Shown: positions 1 through 11,454 of the stretch, one piece after another
Layout of the letters: each line of letters begins with the position of its first letter
Numbering within the stretch: position 1 is the stretch's first letter
Program-made: the position numbers and the translations under genes
Notes under the pieces: generated by a model
Seen by the model: only the letters and a program-made list of their open reading frames with translations
Database searches by the model: none
Told to the model about the DNA's origin: nothing
Source of the DNA: Punctularia strigosozonata HHB-11173 SS5
Lineage: Eukaryota > Basidiomycota > Agaricomycetes > Corticiales > Punctulariaceae
Assembly: GCF_000264995.1 (NCBI RefSeq)
Contig: NW_006767433.1
Location: forward strand, 2,648,046 to 2,712,045
DNA: 64,000 nucleotides
Direction: 5' to 3'

Positions 1-175
1 TAGAGCTTGTACTTGTCGGCTGGGAGGACATGAACACGCGACGACGGTGCGATGAACGAAGCTCACCGATGTGCGGGAGGCGTCTGATGTCGTCCACGCC
101 GGGCTCGCGTCCATTGGCCTCCCTGAACGCGCGCTCCCAGCCCTTGAGCTCTGCGCGGAGGCTGGCGGCGTCCAT
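1..175 (-). CDS. SLD2: SLD2/DRC1 replication regulator, N-terminal fragment
   Basis: Sld2 is phosphorylated by S-CDK and binds Dpb11 to start DNA replication in the nucleus. Reading the minus strand from the ATG at 175, exon 1 (175..67) encodes an N-terminus with the family pattern: RAELKGWE, then FREANGREP, then DDIRRLP. A 47-nt intron (66..20, GTGAGC...CCCAG) joins in phase 1 to exon 2 (19..1), giving ADKYKLY, the next conserved piece. The rest of the protein lies beyond the left edge, so the CDK sites cannot be seen. The start is the first ATG in frame, and the gene shares a short divergent promoter with the plus-strand gene at 322. The assignment rests on about 43 residues of a recognisable N-terminal block. 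Confidence 0.8.
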   Translation of the reverse strand, partial: MDAASLRAELKGWERAFREANGREPGVDDIRRLPHIGELRSSHRRRVFMSSQPTSTSS

Positions 176-195
176 GGGCGGATGTCGGAGAGGAG

Positions 196-201
196 ACGCG
201 T
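196..201. promoter_or_regulatory. MCB-like ACGCGT element
   Basis: The palindromic hexamer ACGCGT lies 21 bp upstream of the SLD2 start codon, followed by several TGACG(T) cores up to about 250. ACGCGT is the MluI cell-cycle box bound by MBF at G1/S genes in yeasts, which would suit a replication gene. The function here is inferred from sequence and position only. Confidence 0.45.
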
Positions 202-289
202 GCGTGACGGGTCACCGCGCACGGGCAGGCGTGACGTTGCGTGTGACGTGGCTCATTAGCAGGCGGTGACCGTGCTGGGCGGCTGGGCT

Positions 290-295
290 TATAAG
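290..295 (+). promoter_or_regulatory. TATA-like box
   Basis: TATAAG lies about 30 bp upstream of the first in-frame ATG (322) of the next gene. If it positions transcription about 30 bp downstream, the mRNA would begin at or near that ATG, which favours the in-frame ATG at 451 as the true start. Confidence 0.35.
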
Positions 296-321
296 CAGCG
301 GCGAGCAGCGGCCACGCACAG

Positions 322-2753
322 ATGGCCCTCGACGCCATCGCCGAGCTCGACGAGCGCGTGTCGGTGCTGGTCGTTCAGGCGCCGGGCGACGACGTCGACG
401 CGATCGTGCTCGCCGACGCGGACGCTCCACCGCAGGGTCTCCACCACCGCATGAGCTCATCGACGGCCCCGGGCGCTCGAGCTCTCAAGCCGATCCACCG
501 CCCGCAGCGTATAATATCCGCGAGCGACGCCTTCCAGCAGCAGCAGCAGCAGCAGCGCCAGCTCGTGTCCCCGCCCGCTCCCACATTCTCCGCCAGAACC
601 CCGCCGTCTTCAGCCACCGCAACTTTTCGCCTCTCGCCACCGACCATGGTCGTCGCCCAAGGCCGTCCGCCGGCCCCGTCCCACAATCCCTCGCCGTCAT
701 ACGCCCCGCTCGCCCGCTCTGGCGCCCAGGAGGCCGCCCCCAACTCCGAGACCGTCGCGAACCCGTACTACACCCCCGCCACCTCGGGCTACTACGACAC
801 CCCGCCCCCGATCCCGCCTATCCACATCGCCCACCCCGACCTAAGACTGGTGGCAGCGTGCGTCTATTTTTGTCCTTGCGCAGCCCACCGACGCTCACGC
901 CTTTGCACAGCTCGCCGCCTGAGCTCAGCGCCAGCGCCTCCTCTTCCTCCTCCTCCTCTGGCCCGTCTACGCCCCCGTCCTTCGGCGAGCCGTCATCACC
1001 CACGATTTCCGCTCACTCACACGAACACCGCTCCACCACCTCTCTCAACCACGGACACCTCAAAAATCCGAGCGTGGGATCGCTCTCCTACGCCTCCGTC
1101 CCCGACAGCCAACGCTCCCCGCCGCGGGGCTCACCTCCCGCTCGCACCTCGCGCGCCTCCGAAGCAGCGGGACCGGCACCCTTCCACGCACCGCCGCCCT
1201 CGATGCCCGACACCTCTTCACTCGTGTCCGGCGCCATGCCGGTAGTCACCAGCGGCTATCGCCGCCCGGATGCCCGCGCCGTTCCGGTTTGGAAGCCACG
1301 CGATCCAGGACCGTCCCAGAGCTCGCGTGCAGATCCTTCCGCCTCGCGCACCGCCGAGCCCTTTGCACGCAACCGCCACCTCGACCACGTACGCAGCCAG
1401 TACACGCACAGCGTCGCCTCCGGTTCAGCATCGGGCTTCGAGGTCCTCTCCCGGCCCTCGCGTACCGTGGCGTCCTCCTCCCGGCACCTCGCCCCGCCCA
1501 AGACAAACACTGCGCCCTCGATGCTCTCGAACCACACAGCTAATGCGTCCAATACGGACAAGATTGACCAGCTGGACGATACCGATCCGCTCGGCTACGC
1601 CTGGCACCACAGCAGTCCGTACGAGGCCGTCGGCTTGAATATCGGCAAGGGGCCCGGCTCGCATGCTCGCACGCGGTCGGAGGCCGCATCCGCGCTCAAC
1701 GCCCCGCCGTCAATCGTGAGTGCCGCCGATGCCATCTGGCCCTGCATCACTGACGATGCCACTCAGCCTATCGTTCGCTCGCATCGAGTCTCGCCGTCGA
1801 CCCACGCGCAGGAGGTTATCACGCCGATCGATCCTCGTCCGCCTCCGAGCGCCGCCATGTTCCCCAGCACTTCGAATGTGAATTACATCCATCCCGAAGA
1901 CGCCCACGCCCACCGCGAGGGCGAATTCGACGTGTATGACGAGCTCGAACCAGAACCCATGCTCCGTGTCCCGCCTCCTGGCCGTTCCATGGCCAGCTAC
2001 GAGGAAAGGCATACCGTTCGCGAACACGACTTTGCGCCCGGAGCGGGTCAAGCTCCTCAACACGCGCCCATCCTTCCATCCGGACCCATGGGATCCTACA
2101 AGCCCTCTGCGCATGCCATGCGTTCCCCTCCTCCGTCGGCGCCTTCCGTTCGCAGCATCGGCGGGGAATCAGGTTACTCGACGCCCGTGACCTTCCGCGA
2201 GGGCGGCGCGTACGCGTCCAGCGTGCGTTCGCGGGCGACCTCTGCGTCCGGCCGCCCACCACCGAGCCATCGCCCGCGCAAGCTCGTGATGCCGACGCCG
2301 CTCCAGGGCCATTTGCAGCCGCTGCAGGTCATCCCCCCTCCGTCATCCGCGCAGACGCCGCTCGCTCGCTCGAGCGACAGTGTCCGCACGCGCTCATCGG
2401 GCGAGACCTCACGGGCGGCATACGTGCCCATGATGCACGACAGAGGCCACAACCTTCTTCGCAAGCAGCGCGACTCGGACCACGACCACGGCTCGTTCGC
2501 CGAGCCCGAGCCGCCGGTCGTCGTGCAAGACGCGGGCTCGCGCTCGGCCAGCCGCGAGCGTGGCTTTTTGAGGAAGAGCGCCGCATCGAGAGATGCGAGT
2601 CCCGCACCGCCCGGCGCGGCAACGACCGGCTCGTTCACCAGCTGGTTCGTCACGCCCAAGACGAAGGAGGTCGAGCAGATCACAACAACCACGACGACTA
2701 CCGCCACCAAGGCGGCCGCCGGCGGAAAGAAGAAACTCAGCAAGCGCCGATAA
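322..2753 (+). CDS. Ser/Pro-rich disordered protein, function unknown
   Basis: Two exons, 322..857 and 911..2753, are joined across a 53-nt intron (GTGCGT...CACAG) whose phase restores one open frame of about 792 residues. I recognise no domain. The protein is low-complexity: a Gln run near the start, Ser and Pro stretches throughout, then a Thr run and a lysine/arginine-rich C-terminus (KKKLSKRR), as in scaffold or nuclear regulatory proteins. No signal peptide or membrane segment is seen. The start is uncertain: ATG 322 gives an acidic extension, while the in-frame ATG at 451 (MSSSTAPG) sits better relative to the TATA-like box. Codon use is GC-rich and consistent along the frame, which supports it as a real gene. 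Confidence 0.7.
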
Positions 2754-2997
2754 CGCGCCGTGCGTTGCTAGACGTTAAGCCTATCTTACTCTTATATAAT
2801 CCCTGCTTCATGTCTCCGTTATGTAGTTTTGTAGCTGCTATCGCTTGGGCCTCTCCCTTCACGCATGCCAGGGCAATTGGTAACGAAATTCTTGTGTATA
2901 CACGACGTTTGACGATCGGAAGGAGGAATTAGTATGTTGTACTTCTACACGGCCAAAAACGTTTATAGATCTAGCAATAACGCCTGCCAAGCAAACA

Positions 2998-5900
2998 TCA
3001 GTTCCACATCCTGCCCTTGCAGTTCCTTGACCCGCATCGGCAGCGGATATAGATGCCATCGGTAGGCTGCTCTTTAACCTCCTCCTCTTCCTGTTTCCGG
3101 AGTTTGATTAGCGTTGGGCTACAATCGATGTCAACGCAATGATCTCACGTCGTCGTCTCCCGGTACACCGGTATACGAGAAACAGATTTCCTCGTGAGGT
3201 TTGATGTTCTTCAGCGCGAAAAAGGTCAAGAGCGGCTTGTCGATATTGGCCTCGTTGATGTAGCACGGGACAATCACCACGTTCGGGTCGCACGAGTGGT
3301 TCTGAAAGGCTGGCGTGAGCATGAACAACGAAGAGGTCATGCACGGAGCGTACTATGAACCGAGTAAACTAAGTATATCGTAGAGTGAGTCGATCTCGGC
3401 TGGCAAGAAAGCGGACCATGCACGCACGTTGCCTGCGTGGAAGGCGTCATAGACATATATGGACTCCCACGTCAGCGGGTCCGGACCTTTGAGATACCAA
3501 AAGTCGATATCGAACAGGTACGTCCGGCCAAACTTGTTATAGAGCCTCGAAGGGATGGCAGGGTCGGTCTAGCGTGAGGCGGGGGACGAAGGAGCAAGCT
3601 CACCGGCCTCGCTCCTCGCCCTCTTCGTTGGTGAGCAGTTCGCCGGCGTACGTCCCGATGTACGTCCCGGCGGGGATAGCCTTGGAATCCGCGAAAACGC
3701 CCCATCCTTTCCTAGGCGTCTGTCGAACAACGAGTCAGCGAAGGCCCGCAACATCCAACAAGGTCGAGCCACCCGCCTTCATGATATTCAGGGCAACCTT
3801 TCTGCCATGCTGGACCACCTGAACCAAAGGATGAGAGGCGGAGCTTACGATGTGTCCCTACGCGTACCCGATTTTTGCACTCGTCGTAGCAGGCGCACCG
3901 ATAGTTGCACTCGAATATAGGGTACTCGTGCATGTCCTGCGCATATTGAGCAGAGGTACTTCATGTGTGCGCAGTAAAACTCGCCTTCTTGAGCCTGCCG
4001 TTATCCTGATACATGAAGCCCTTGAGCCCCGAATTCTTCGTCATCTCGTGCTGCCGCTTGAGGCACGAGCATGTTATGGAATTTGGGTCACAGTATGGCT
4101 CACAGCTGCACCCCACCAGGCTGTCCGTGTCAAGAGGCGGAACATCCTTCCCATGCCAGATCCTGTTCGAATAATGGAATTCCGCTCGTGGCACCGGTTG
4201 GTTGTCGACGTTGTTCACGACCTGGATGACCGGTGCTCTTGGCTCGTCTGTCGTCCCCGTGAGAATGTTTGTAGTGAAAATCGAGCGCAGCACAGACGGT
4301 ATGCGCATGTATTTGGGCATCTGAGTCATATACTTTTCGACTTCCCATTTCAGCTCGTGCGCAAAGTAAGTCTTGGGCCTCAACAGCTCCCTGGCCGCCT
4401 TTGAATCGATGACGGCAACAATGTGTGAAGGCAGCTTTCGACCCTCCCAAAAATCTTTAACCTCGGCGGATTTGACAACAGCAATTTGCGGACGAGAGGG
4501 CACACGCTTCGCAGCCCGTTCGTTTGATTTTGGCCGAAAGGACTCCGACGAGCGTGCAATCAACTTCTGGGCGTTTCTCTTGGAACGCCTCGGTGGCAAG
4601 GGAGCTTCAGAAGGCAAGGAGCGTGACGAGGTCTCCGAAGTATTCTACACGCGGTTAGACTCCTATCATCCCTAAGATAAAAGAATCTTGCCTCAGGCAT
4701 GTCTTGCAGTGAGACAGGCTCCGAATCGACATCAAGCAGCGAGGTTTCCGTGGAGACCTATACGAGGTCAGACTCTCGGCATGACGCGCAATGGAAATTT
4801 GGGGCTCGCCTGAGGTCTGTCTGGCAATGAGACAGAGTCCCGATCAATGTCACGCGGGGAGGCTTCCGTAGAGACCTACGCGGGTTGAGATGCAAGCACC
4901 GGATAGCGAATTTAAGCTTGCCTGAGGCTCATCCGGCAACGGAACAAATTGCAGGGGGTGGATGCCTTGTGAAGGCACGTTCGAAGACACCTGTGGGAGG
5001 TGATTGATACCTTCAGCAGCTAAAGCAAAGAATCATAGCTCACGTCAGGCATGTCTGGCAATGGAACGATATCCTCATGAGCGTCATGCAAGTTTTCGAG
5101 CGGGTCCTGTAGAATGTGAGTTTCTCTAGAGACAGCAGAAAATCTGGACTTGCGTCAGGCGTGTCGGGCAAAGGAAGAAATTCCAGATCACCGTCATACA
5201 AGATTTTGTCGGACGAGCCCTAGTCGAGATAAATATGTCAATAACAGATCGGAGTGAAAACTCACCTTGGGTATATCTGGTGACAGAAACGTTCCCTGTG
5301 GCACATCAAAGGAGGCATCCGAGGCGTCTTGCCCCGCATCTTTCTCGTCCTCAGTCGGCGGATAGTGCAAGATCGCATCTTCTCCTTCCGATGCGGAGGC
5401 GACAGGCTCCGACGGGACGGGGAGCATCCCTCTTCCCTCCGAGGTTGTCAGTGATGAGCCCTCTTGCGCAGAATTGGCAGCGACATCAGTTAGAACGCTG
5501 GGCTCCTCAAGAGGACGAGATTCTTGCTGAATATCACCGCCGCGAACCGGGCTTCGTTCCGTATCGACACGCTCCGAAGTCAACGCCCGATGCACTGCCA
5601 AGCTGGACGGAACCTGCGGGGTTTGAATCCGCGCACGCGGTGCGCCATCCCTGTCAAACCTCCGGTGACTACTCATGGTCGACAGCATGCTACACAAAGA
5701 GCTGAAGATATCATGATCAAATGACAAGATCCAGGAACGACGTACCCTTGCAATGCATGCGTACTTTTCCAGGCATCCGTTCCCGGTATGTCTGACAACG
5801 AAGACTTCGATTCAGACGATCCGGAATCCGAATCCGAATCCAAAGTGAGGTCAATCACAAATCCTGGTCTCGCCCCCAGCAACGTGTGCGGGTCTTGCGC

Positions 5901-7995
5901 AGGAGGTGCAGGGGTAGCGCCAGTTGTGGGCAACAGATCTCGTTCGCCGATGGGTAGCACATCTCCCCGTTCAGCCTTCACTTGAATTTGTTCAGCTGTA
6001 TCAATTGACGATAGAGCATCGGTGTTCTCTTGCAGGGCGGGACCAGTAGTCGGTTGATGGGTTGTCGGTATATGAATTGGGGCTGGCAGAACATCCTCCT
6101 CGTTCTGCTGCGCAAGGTGGAGTGTACCTAAGGGTTCTGTCGCAGCTGCTAACAAAGGTTGTTTGTTGAGAATATGGTTGAATGGCGAGACATCGGGTTT
6201 CCATTCCACTTCACGACGGCGGCGGGAGGGAATAGCGCTGATGGACCCTTCGGCACGTTTGTCCCTGAAGGGACCCTCTTTGGTATGCAGCCACGTAGAC
6301 GTCTGGGTGAGAGTGCGCGACGGATTCTGGGTGGATGCAGGCGCAGGAGGGATGGCAGCATACGAGGGAGCAGCATTGACGGGTCCAATATGCAGTTTGT
6401 ACAAGTCCTCCGTGGCTTCGGTAAGAGGGAGCGGATCCGTCGAAACGAATGAAGGATCCACATTCTCTTCGGCATCCGCAGACAAGGCCGGTTCGGGTGA
6501 CGAGGAAACCCGCCGTGATGAAGGTAACGGGAGCTGGCTCTTGATGACTGCAGCATTCTCACTTACTTGAGACGTCAACAGCAATAAAATCCCTTACCTG
6601 GGTCCTTATCACGATGAATCATGGTGACCTCCGGGGCAGATGCAGGAGGTTCATCATCTGAGTCCGAGATTACGATGACGTCGTCTTTCGAAGAATGAGG
6701 AAGCATGCTCTTTTTTACAGGAGTTATCTCCTCGTCAGAGGATGCCAGGTTGATCATCTCGTGCTTCGTCCAGTCAGACTTGCGGGGCCAACGACCTGTA
6801 TGATGCTTCACCGACGTTTTCCTACGGCGTTGTGCATCCAAGTCAGACGCAGAAACCCGACCAGGAGAAGTTGTCGAAGATATCCCTCCTGTGACCACGC
6901 GAGATGCGGAAGTCGATCCGTGCAGACGTTGCTGCTGTGTGCTGTTGGCCGTTGGGAGCGGACGCGTGGATACTTGATCAAAAGAGATGTAATTTTCAGG
7001 TTTGACAACTGTCCAGGATATCCACGATGAATGATAAATGGTAAACCGAGAAAGCGAAGTTGAGCAATGGAAAATAGAATACCTTTGGACGACGGGCTGC
7101 GCATGAACTCATCGAAGTTTCGAACACCAGGTGACGAGCTGCCTTGCGTCGAAGCGGCGTGCCGACGTGAAGCTTCCCGACAATCAACGCGATGTTTAAT
7201 ACGGGCACCCAAACTGAGCTTACGGGTAATTGGCATGCGATGAGTTACTGAGGTCTGGGACATCCTCGAAGGCGAGTGACTAAAGGTGTGTTTAGCTCCG
7301 TGCGTGATAACCGGGGATGGTTGGGATATTGTAGGTAACGGTTTCGGCCTCTTCGAAGGTCGATCCTTGTCAGGCGATTCGTTTGCAGTCCGTTTCGGTT
7401 TCCAGGACCGCATGCTGGCACTCAAAGTTAACTGCGTGCCCCGTGTGTTTTGGTGGATGGCCAGTTGAGATACCGGTGGTTTGGCACTCCGGGGGACTTG
7501 AGCATCTGGCAGAACAATCTCTATCTCTTCAGCCTCGCTTTCATGCTCATCTTCCGACGTCCCTTTGTCTTTGATACGAGTTGCAAAACAGGGGTTAGAA
7601 TGAGTTGCACTGAACGGAAAACCTTCGGCGCATTCATTGATGACTACTCTGCAATGAATACGCCGAACGTATAATCTCCGTTACATACCATGAATTGACG
7701 ACCGGGTAGGTACCGACGGAGACGTCATGTGTAGCGGGTAACGTCGAGAGCCTATGCCCTGGCTGAAATCGACCCTCAATGGTTGGCGAGCGCCTTTACG
7801 ATGAAGACCTTGGGGTTTCGGCTTCTTCAAGTCCAAGTGCAACACTGGAGCCGAGGACTCGCACCGTAAGCTTTTGGTGTAAGGTGCACGTTGTACTGGA
7901 AGAGATGAAAATGCCGGAACCGTGGCTGATATATGCTCAGCCACACCCGCCCGCTGCTTGTCCTCCGAACCATCTTCATGACGGCAAAGACCCAT
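2998..7995 (-). CDS. CLR4: SUV39/Clr4-type histone H3K9 methyltransferase
   Basis: It methylates H3 lysine 9 in nuclear heterochromatin. Exons (minus): 7995..7689, about 7568..7083, 7008..6598, 6547..5746, 5689..5266, 5219..5154, 5106..5044, 4990..4922, 4875..4810, 4757..4692, 4644..3985, 3936..3868, 3818..3777, 3719..3604, 3545..3428, 3368..3354, 3301..3149, 3090..2998, about 1341 residues. Residues 1-920 look disordered, with SUMO-interaction-like cores (VIVISDSDDE, VIDLTLDSDSD, IEIVLPD). A cysteine-rich pre-SET follows (VGCSCEPYC), then SET with KGWGVFA, GNFTRFINHSCDPN (about 1253-1266) and CFSYTG (Tyr about 1303), and a post-SET CxCx4C end. I see no chromodomain. It is much longer than Clr4 (490 aa). 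Six introns use GC donors, and one exon is 15 nt. The acceptor before 7568 and the start codon are uncertain; the ATG at 7995 overlaps the divergent neighbour. Confidence 0.9.
4645..5265 (-). repeat. Tandem mini-exon/intron cassettes in the H3K9 methyltransferase gene
   Basis: Five consecutive exons of 66, 63, 69, 66 and 66 nt (5219..5154, 5106..5044, 4990..4922, 4875..4810, 4757..4692) are separated by introns of 46-53 nt. Every exon begins and ends in phase 0 and encodes a 21-23-residue unit ending in a variant of LPD-x-P followed by D, Q or E (LPDTPD, LPDMPD, LPDEPQ, LPDRPQ, LQDMPE). Flanking exons begin or end with related residues (LSPDIPK upstream, TSETSSRSLPSEAP downstream). The donors after units 1, 3, 4 and 5 read GCAAGT, GCAAGC, GCGAGC and GCAAGA; the others are GTGAGT and GTGAGC. 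The pattern implies duplication of an exon together with its intron. Confidence 0.8.
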
Positions 7996-10900
7996 CAACC
8001 ATCGTCTAAGGTATACTCACGAGCGCTGCCATTGGTATCGCAAACTGAATTGTTCCCCAGTTTTACGTGGAAGATGTCGTCCATCGTAATGGAGCACCGC
8101 AGGACTACGGTATAATAACCGTGAGTATCCATCCATCGCACGCGAACTCAGCTTTACTCTTTCCGTTATTCACAGAGGTCCTGGAGTAATGAAGAAGAAC
8201 TCCCTTTGGAGGGAGAGGACTCCGATGATCCCTTCCTGCGCCCGCTTCAAAATGGTGAAGTCGGCGTAACGTGGGCGCATCCGTCTGGACGCGACATTGT
8301 TCACGAATCGGAACTCGTTCTTGTGGATCGAGCTTTCGGACCCGGAGATCTGTGCAAACGCAATATAGACGACATACCCTCAGGGATAATCACGAACGTG
8401 GACTGCAGAGTCCTGCTTTGTCACGCCGTTGATGAGACGCCAATAGAAGGCTGGAAAACTATGGAAGAGCTTGAGGATCCGCAGGATGTTGAACTTGGCG
8501 ATTTCGTGGTGCATGCCGATTGGATAGGACAGGTAAGCCACGAACAACAGCCAACCCCGATGTACCCAATCTGAAGATATTTGCCAATCAGATCGTCGAG
8601 GTATGTATCACTAGCACTTCCACGCGTTCGACTCCTCACCCTCGTTAAAGATGTTCGATGAAGCTATTGTTCAAGTCGAAGGAAGCCGCCGCCTTGTGCG
8701 CGTCCCCGAACTCAGTGCACATCTCATGGTTGGCGACAAGGGAAAGGTGCGTGCGTGGATATTGCTAACGTGGCTCAAGCTGACGTTACATTCATAGGAT
8801 ATTTTGCCGGAGCCCGCGTTCATGTTACCTATGTTCGGTCTTCATACACCAATGCCCAGACCGGCAGAAACAGATACAGTTCTGGACGTCAAGCATACTG
8901 TCCTAGCAGTCTCGTGGCTTGCTATCAATCAATCGGTCCGTTGTCTCTGGTTTCTTCAAAGATTAAGTCCGACGCAGTTTGCAAAAAGTTAGATCCACTC
9001 CATGCAGCTCAAAAGCCACGCCCACCTCGGTTCTGGTACGGGAACACATTGTCGCAGTTGACGTTGGTACGGTTGCGGTCAGATTGCACGCCGAGGCGTG
9101 GTGATAGAGTTCATCTGAAAGACAGCTCCCTCGTCCCTATCACCAAGCACGGAGAAGGAGATCCCAACGGTCCTATTGAGGTCAATACCTTGATGGTGCA
9201 AGACATCAGGACAAATGTTGACGTGCTGTGGCAAGACGGGTCCAGTCAACGAAATGTCCCGTCGACTTCATTGGTGCCATACCTGAACCCAAGCGATACC
9301 GACGCGTGGTGAGTGCTGAAAGGATTGTCCTGTTTCAGATTGCCGATGCTGTTGATGTCAGGCCTGGAGATTACGTCCTATGGAAATGCGAAGGTCACAG
9401 TCGACCGGCGGTTGTTCAATCCGTCAATGCCGTGGACCGGACTTGCATCGTGCGCTATATGGACGATCATACCCAAGACTTGGCATCGTTGCTTGAGTTA
9501 GATGCATACGGCATTGACGACCCTTCTGGTCCCATGTCTTCCTCGCATGAAGGACTTGGTTTGAGCCGCGGCGATCTTGTCCTCATTCATCGGGAAGGGA
9601 CGACCAATGGAGCAGGGAGCTTCAGAGTGCCGAAGATTGGCGAAGTTGAAGATTGGGCTAGGGAGCCTCCGGAACTGGATGAGGACGGACAGCTGGTCGG
9701 GTGGCGAGCAGAGATGTATGGCATTGGCGTCAGCCTCGCGAAGCAAGGCGGAGCGGCAGTTCATCGTGATGGTCAAGTAACATCGAGTAAATGCTACGAT
9801 GGATCACTCAATTGGCTTGGTGAAGTGATGGATGTTCGTGCATAAACACCTGCGTCATAAGCCCTCCCGCTCATGATCTGCCTCGTTTTACAGCTGCGTC
9901 TGGATGGTAGCGTTGAAGTTGGATTGCCTGATCGTACGGCCGCGGTGTTTCCCTTGGAACGTCTTACAAAGCTCTACGACGGCATGGATCAACTGGACGA
10001 CATGTTCGATGACGGCCTTTCCATCCATTCCTCCGAAGACGACGGCAACGACATCCAAGTGATGGATTCCAACGGACAGTGGGCGGACGTGAACGAGGAC
10101 GAGGACGGCTGGGAGGATGAAATGGACGTTGACTCCATAGAGGACAAAGAGACGTCCTCGATACCTGAACCTGCTGCGGCACCCACATTTTCAAAGAGGG
10201 ACAGCGAGCAGGAGCCAATAGAAACGCCTTCCGACAAGACACGATCAGAGCAGTCTCAACTGACCACACCTGACGATGATATAACCAACTGGACCCGTTT
10301 CGCGCTTCTTCCGTCTGCCCCAGCTGATCACGCTTTCTATACGACTACTCCGGGACAACCATCTAGGCACTTTCTCTCGAGGCTTGCAAAAGAATATAGA
10401 GTGTTATCCAGCAGTTTACCAGGTGCGCGCGAATTGCCAGTGGCAAGATGTTAGCCTGATCAGATTTTAGACACTATACTCGTCCGAGCGTATGAAGACC
10501 GTACTGATCTTCTGCGGACGTTGATCATTGGTCCTGAGAATACACCATACGAAGATGCCCCCTTTGTGATCGACTGGATGTTGGAATCAGATTTTCCTCA
10601 ATCACCGCCGAAAGCGCATTTTCTGAGCTGGACCCATGGGAACGGAAGAGGTGCGCGCGAACTGGTTTTTCTTGGCTGTGTTACTCTATGTTGATATTTT
10701 CTCCCCAGTAAATCCGTGAGTGTCGCCACTTCTTTCGTCGATCGTCGTTTCTCATCATGCACCGTCAGCAATCTCTACGAGGAGGGGAAAGTTTGCTTGA
10801 GCATCCTTGGGACGTGGTCGGGAGACAAGACCGAGACCTGGAGCCCCGCCAGGTCATCTTTGCTTCAAGCCCTGGTTTCAATACAGGGCTTAGTGCTGGT

Positions 10901-11369
10901 TAAAGAGCCGTGAGCACTGACATTGATCCCTTTCAGAAGCATGCTGATGGTGTATCCGCTAGCTGGTTCTGCGAGCCTGCGTATGAGAAACTCAGGGGAA
11001 CCGAAGAAGGTTCGGTTAGCAGGTAACCAGTTGATAAATAACTTGGATCACTGGAGGCTTATTACCAGTTATAGCCGTCTTTACAGCGAGAAAGCATACG
11101 TGCTTTCCCGAGGCTTTGTCCGTCGTGCTCTCGAGTTGCCACCTACCGGCTTGGAGACCGAAATAAACTGGTTATACCGCAAGAAGGGGAAGCTTGAAAA
11201 AGTCATCCAAGATGCTCGAACGCTTGTCGATAAAAGCAAGTCGTCGATACCACCGACGGAGAAGGAGAATGACCGCGCGGTTGCACGCTTGACAGAAGGA
11301 GGGATCATCGCCTTGAACCGCGTTCTGGTCAAGCTAGTTGCTCAGGCAGACCAACCGAGGTCCATCTGA
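7978..11369 (+). CDS. UBE2O: UBE2O-type E2/E3 hybrid ubiquitin-conjugating enzyme
   Basis: UBE2O enzymes combine E2 and E3 activity and ubiquitinate basic or orphan proteins. Exons: 7978..8010, 8061..8120, 8176..8532, 8592..8600, 8651..8746, 8798..8935, 8989..9308, 9362..9833, 9894..10422, 10471..10650, 10709..10715, 10769..10909, 10963..11022, 11075..11369, giving about 898 residues. The N-terminal two thirds hold the conserved beta-rich regions ([37 protein letters not shown]), then an acidic stretch. The UBC domain has [17 protein letters not shown] and [18 protein letters not shown], with the catalytic Cys at about 743. Two micro-exons of 9 nt and 7 nt are needed to keep the frame; the 7-nt one supplies part of the VNPN motif. 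The start ATG (7978) fits the frame and phase, but it overlaps the first codons of the minus-strand gene; an in-frame ATG exists at 7933. Confidence 0.92.
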
Positions 11370-11454
11370 TGTGGCCGTACCCAGGCAGTCGGCTGATTTG
11401 GTTTGAATTTTACCCTATCCCACGAATTTGTATGTATGCGCACAGTGAAGAGGA

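Noticed and set aside
5149-5154. GT donor inside GCAAGT (four bases later) instead of a GC donor
   Set aside because: It would add four nt and break the phase-0 join to the next mini-exon; the same problem occurs at 3980 and 3772.
9834-9893. UBE2O frame ending at 9845 as a true stop
   Set aside because: A GT-AG intron just before it joins to [13 protein letters not shown] in phase, and the downstream UBC domain is required.
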